Assembly (NCBI RefSeq): GCF_030164465.1 | Contig: NZ_JASNJE010000013.1 | Location: 48,222 to 112,221, forward strand | Length of the DNA: 64,000 nucleotides | Source of the DNA: Sedimentitalea xiamensis | Lineage (GTDB): Bacteria > Pseudomonadota > Alphaproteobacteria > Rhodobacterales > Rhodobacteraceae | Direction of reading: 5' to 3' | Part shown: positions 61,010-64,000 of the stretch, one piece after another | Layout of the letters: each line of letters opens with the position of its first letter | Position numbering within the stretch: position 1 is the stretch's first letter | Notes under the pieces: generated by a model | Told to the model about the DNA's origin: nothing | Databases searched by the model: none | The model's input: only the letters and a program-made list of their open reading frames with translations | Translations under genes and position numbers: made by a program

Positions 61010-62812
61010 TCAGTTCGGCAGTGCAAAGACAGTCAACTGACCGCCCAGCGCCGTATAGTCGCTGAGCGCGGCATAGCCGCCCACGGCGCCAAGACCGTCG
61101 TTCGGGTTGGTCAGACCGGCCGCGAGACCGATACCCGCCCATCCGCCGATGCCCGACAGGATGCCGACATACTGCTTGCCGTCCACCGTGTAGGTCATCA
61201 CGTTGCCGATGATGCCCGACGGGGTCTTGAAGCGGTAGAGCTCTTCACCGGTCGTGGCGTTGATCGCCTTCAGGTGGCCTTCGAGCGTGCCGTAGAACAC
61301 GATGTCGCCGGCCGTCGCCAGGGCGCCCGACCAGACCGAGAACTTCTCGGGGATGGACCAGGCGATTTCACCCTTGACATTGTCCCATGCGATGAAGTTG
61401 CCCATGCCGCCGTGGCTTTCCGGCGCCGGGAACATGGCAAGGGTCGCGCCGACATAGGGTTGACCGGCCGTATAGCTGACGCGGAACGGTTCGTAGTCCA
61501 TGCAGACGTGGTTGGTCGGCACATAGAACAGTTGCGTATCCGGCGAATAGGCCGCCGGCTGCTGGTCTTTCGTGCCCAGAGCCGCCGGGCAGATGCCGGT
61601 GGAGTTCACGTCCTCACCGTTCTGCTCGGTCGAATATTGGGCCACGACCGCGGGACGGCCGAAGGTGTCCGAATTCGGATCCATGTCGACGCCCGTAGTC
61701 CAGTTCACGGCCGGGTCGTATTTCTCGGCCACCAGCAGTTCACCGCTCACGCGGTCCATCGTGTATGCCAGACCGTTGCGATCGAAATGCGTCAGCAGCT
61801 TGCGCTGGGTGCCGTCGATTTCCTGTTCGGTAAGGATCATCTCGTTGATGCCGTCATAGTCCCATTCGTCATGCGGCGTCATCTGGTAGAACCACCGGGC
61901 CACGCCGGTATCGACATCGCGGGCCATGATGGTCATCGACCAGCGGTTGTCGCCAGGCCGCTGCGCGGGGTTCCAGGTCGACGGGTTGCCGGTGCCGTAA
62001 TACATCAGGTTCTCTTCGGCATCGTAGGAATACCAGCCCCAGGTGGTGCCGCCGCCGATCATCCACTGATCGCCTTCCCATGTGTTGGTGCCGGAGTTTT
62101 CCCCGACCGGTGTGCCAAGATGGGTGGTCTTTTCCGGATCGACCAGGATGTCGCTGTCCGGACCCATCGAATAGGCGCGCCAGGCCAGGCTGCCGTCCGC
62201 CATGTTATAGGCCGTCACCGAACCGCGGACGCCGAATTCGCCGCCCGAGATGCCGACGATCACCTTGTCCTTCACCGGCAGCACCGTGGCCGTGTTGGTT
62301 TCCCCGATGGCCGGATCGCCGTTCTTGACGCTCCATTCCACCGCGCCGGTTTCCGCGTTCAGGGCGACCACCGTGGTGTCGGCCTGATGCAGGAAGATCT
62401 TGCCGTCGGCATAGGCGACGCCGCGGTTGACCGTATCGCAGCACATCACCGGAATGACGTCCGGGTCCTGCTTGGGTTCGTATTTCCAGATGATCCTGCC
62501 TTCGTCAGCAAGGTCCAGCGCATAGACGATGTTCGGGAACGGCGTGTGCACATACATCGTCGAACCGATCACCAGGGGCGAGCCTTCGTGACCGCGCAGC
62601 ACGCCGGTCGAGAAGGTCCAGGCGACCTGAAGATCGCCGACATTGTCCTTGTTGATCTGATCGAGCGTCGAATACCGCTGGTTGCTGTAGTCGCCGGTCT
62701 GGATCGCCCATTGGTTCGGGTCGCTGATGATCTTGCTCAGGTCATCGTTGGCCAGCGCCATGCTCGTCAGACCGAACGCCAGTCCGGTTGATAAAGCGAG
62801 TAGTTGTTTCAT
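61010..62812 (-). CDS. xoxF: Lanthanide-dependent PQQ methanol dehydrogenase XoxF
   Basis: A 600-residue quinoprotein (signal peptide 1-21). The tryptophan-docked eight-blade propeller is evident. The adjacent-Cys disulfide is Cys124-Cys125 ([11 protein letters not shown]). Asp299 (catalytic) and Asp301, which completes lanthanide coordination in XoxF, are both present in ARDVDTG, and HDEWDYDG follows. It oxidises methanol to formaldehyde or formate in the periplasm. GGGAGGAAG precedes the ATG. It heads the xoxF-xoxG-xoxJ-CXXCW operon, and the glutathione-dependent formaldehyde genes lie upstream on the same strand. Confidence 0.95.
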   Translation of the reverse strand: MKQLLALSTGLAFGLTSMALANDDLSKIISDPNQWAIQTGDYSNQRYSTLDQINKDNVGDLQVAWTFSTGVLRGHEGSPLVIGSTMYVHTPFPNIVYALDLADEGRIIWKYEPKQDPDVIPVMCCDTVNRGVAYADGKIFLHQADTTVVALNAETGAVEWSVKNGDPAIGETNTATVLPVKDKVIVGISGGEFGVRGSVTAYNMADGSLAWRAYSMGPDSDILVDPEKTTHLGTPVGENSGTNTWEGDQWMIGGGTTWGWYSYDAEENLMYYGTGNPSTWNPAQRPGDNRWSMTIMARDVDTGVARWFYQMTPHDEWDYDGINEMILTEQEIDGTQRKLLTHFDRNGLAYTMDRVSGELLVAEKYDPAVNWTTGVDMDPNSDTFGRPAVVAQYSTEQNGEDVNSTGICPAALGTKDQQPAAYSPDTQLFYVPTNHVCMDYEPFRVSYTAGQPYVGATLAMFPAPESHGGMGNFIAWDNVKGEIAWSIPEKFSVWSGALATAGDIVFYGTLEGHLKAINATTGEELYRFKTPSGIIGNVMTYTVDGKQYVGILSGIGGWAGIGLAAGLTNPNDGLGAVGGYAALSDYTALGGQLTVFALPN

Positions 62813-62848
62813 TTCTTCCTCCCTAAGAAATCCATAGTCTACAGTGAT

Positions 62849-62866
62849 CCCGCGGCTCCGCGCGGG
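62849..62866. other. GC-rich hairpin in the xoxF leader/promoter region
   Basis: CCCGCG (62849-62854) pairs with CGCGGG (62861-62866), 37-54 bases upstream of the xoxF ATG, in the 225-base gap behind the S-formylglutathione hydrolase gene. It may be the terminator of that gene, without a clear T-tract, or part of the xoxF leader. Confidence 0.4.
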
Positions 62867-63037
62867 CCTGCCCTCCTCGGTTCTTCAAGGCATCGGGCCT
62901 GCGGACATCTGCTGTCGCGCCGCCTTCTGCTCATCGCTGCGTTCCAGAGTCCCCCCATGTTGCGACCGCCGCCGGACCGGCCATCGGCCCCGCCGCGATC
63001 TTGGTCCCTGTTCGACCGGCCCTATGGCGCGCCATCG

Positions 63038-63874
63038 TCATGGCCGTTCCGCCTTCAGCCGGTCCGCATGCCACTTCACGTGATCGCCTGCAAAGGTGGC
63101 GACGAAGAAGTAGCTGTGGTCATATCCCTTCTGCAACCGCAGCACCGTGGGTTGCCGGCGCAGGCTCGCCGCCTCGGCAAAGGCCTGCGGGCGCAACAGG
63201 TCGATGAACTGATCGTCGGTGCCCTGGTCGATCAGGATGTCGCCATGCCAACCGGATTCACCCAGCAGAATGGAGGCATCGTGCTGCGCCCAGGTCGCTT
63301 CGTCATCGCCCAGGTAGGCGCTGAACTGCTTGCGGCCCCAGTCGGACTGGCTGGGGTTGACGATCGGCGAGAAGGCGGACAGCGACTGATACCGGGACGG
63401 GTTTCGCAGCGCGATGGTCAGGGCGCCGTGCCCGCCCATGGAATGACCCGTGATGCCGTGCCGGTCCGTCACCGGAAAGGACTCCTGCACGAGGCCGCGC
63501 AGCTCCTCGAGCACGTAGTCATACATCCGGAAATGCGGTTCCCACGGCCCCTGCGTCGCATTCAGGTAGAATCCCGCGCCGATGCCGAGATCATAGGCTT
63601 CGTCATCGGCGACCCCGTCGCCGCGCGGCGAGGTGTCGGGAAAGACGATGGCGACGCCATGGCGGGCGGCGTGACACTGAAACCCGCCCTTGGTCATCGC
63701 GTTCTCGTGGGTGCAGGTCAGGCCGGACAGATACCACAGGACCGGTACCGGCCCCTGTTCGGCCTGCGGCGGCAGGTAGACCGCGAAAGTCATTTCGACG
63801 CCGCAGGCTTCGGACTGGTGCGAATAGACCCCCTGAATGCCGCCGTAGCACCTGTTTTCAGAGATCTTCCGCAT
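63038..63874 (-). CDS. fghA: S-formylglutathione hydrolase
   Basis: A 278-residue esterase D family enzyme. The nucleophile motif is GHSMGGHGALT (Ser about 145), and the Asp and His are in DQGTDDQF and YDHSYFFVATF. Full family length. It hydrolyses S-formylglutathione to formate and glutathione, the second step of glutathione-dependent formaldehyde oxidation. The dehydrogenase gene ends 9 bases upstream, so the two are an operon directly before xoxF. Confidence 0.95.
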   Translation of the reverse strand: MRKISENRCYGGIQGVYSHQSEACGVEMTFAVYLPPQAEQGPVPVLWYLSGLTCTHENAMTKGGFQCHAARHGVAIVFPDTSPRGDGVADDEAYDLGIGAGFYLNATQGPWEPHFRMYDYVLEELRGLVQESFPVTDRHGITGHSMGGHGALTIALRNPSRYQSLSAFSPIVNPSQSDWGRKQFSAYLGDDEATWAQHDASILLGESGWHGDILIDQGTDDQFIDLLRPQAFAEAASLRRQPTVLRLQKGYDHSYFFVATFAGDHVKWHADRLKAERP

Positions 63875-63883
63875 CGCCTCGCC

Positions 63884-64000
63884 TCAAAACTCGACGACGG
63901 CGCGGATGGATTTGCCTTCGTGCATGAGGTCGAAGCCCTTGTTGATGTCCTCGAGCGCCATGGTGTGGGTGATCATCGGGTCGATCTCGATCTTGCCGTC
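63884..64000 (-). CDS. flhA: S-(hydroxymethyl)glutathione dehydrogenase, C-terminal end (cut by window)
   Basis: The last 38 codons of a class III alcohol dehydrogenase: DGKIEIDPMITHTMALEDIN, then KGFDLMHEGKSIRAVVEF. The start is beyond the window. It oxidises the formaldehyde-glutathione adduct to S-formylglutathione with NAD+ and is followed 9 bases later by the hydrolase gene. Confidence 0.88.
   Translation of the reverse strand, partial: DGKIEIDPMITHTMALEDINKGFDLMHEGKSIRAVVEF

Noticed and set aside
1..64000. CRISPR arrays, prophage, insertion sequences, restriction or toxin systems
   Set aside because: Looked for regular direct repeats, transposase or integrase motifs and defence gene motifs; none seen.

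Overview
The window is high-GC, densely packed DNA of an alphaproteobacterium, most likely a Rhodobacteraceae/Roseobacter-group member. This is inferred from the gene families (PcaQ, alphaproteobacterial RpoH, DUF3572, DUF983, a Suv3-type helicase next to an S4 protein, the xoxF-xoxG-xoxJ block) and from a tRNA-His that lacks G-1 and carries A73, which is typical of alphaproteobacteria. No phage, insertion sequence or CRISPR was seen. The interest lies in four catabolic blocks separated by housekeeping genes.

Region 1 (1-18.1 kb) is a hydroaromatic/aromatic acid island. A TetR regulator and a 3-ketosteroid-dehydrogenase-like flavoenzyme are divergent from a tripartite tricarboxylate-type transporter (TctCBA), an NAD-type quinate/shikimate dehydrogenase and a QsuB/QuiC1-type 3-dehydroshikimate dehydratase, which makes protocatechuate. 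After an ABC/membrane-fusion efflux set come PcaQ and pobA-pcaC-pcaH-pcaG plus a beta-keto acid cleavage enzyme (BKACE). The BKACE could replace PcaIJ/PcaF at beta-ketoadipate. pcaB and pcaD are absent. A duplicated 5' end of pcaC sits directly behind the dehydratase gene.

Region 2 (18-42 kb) is mostly housekeeping: an S4 protein, a Suv3-like helicase, a TPR protein, an SCP2 protein, a lysophospholipase-like hydrolase, the ligase-associated exonuclease and ATP-dependent DNA ligase, PepF, a zinc-finger protein, RpoH with heat-shock-type promoters, RluD, tRNA-His, an MttB-family methyltransferase, a HAD phosphatase, a PleD-like diguanylate cyclase with a degenerate receiver, DUF983, a NUDIX protein, an SDR with a replaced catalytic pair, an EamA exporter, a desaturase and an XRE regulator.

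Region 3 (42.4-50.2 kb) is a carnitine degradation cluster: carnitine dehydrogenase fused to a thioesterase, a dehydrocarnitine-cleaving BKACE, a lipocalin and a divergent CdhR-like regulator. A broken SDR gene ends next to a dispersed GC-rich repeat. An aldo/keto reductase, a possible imuA remnant, YceI, an MFS transporter and MetG follow.

Region 4 (52-64 kb) is a lanthanide-type methanol oxidation locus: XoxF with the Asp299-x-Asp301 pair, a four-cysteine cytochrome c (XoxG), XoxJ, a CXXCW rhodanese-like protein, a SoxYZ-like fusion, two beta-propellers, an SRPBCC protein, a PQQ-associated binding protein and a TauT-type ABC importer. S-formylglutathione hydrolase and the end of S-(hydroxymethyl)glutathione dehydrogenase complete the formaldehyde route. 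Both tctC and xoxF, each the first gene of an operon, are followed by a perfect intercistronic stem-loop.
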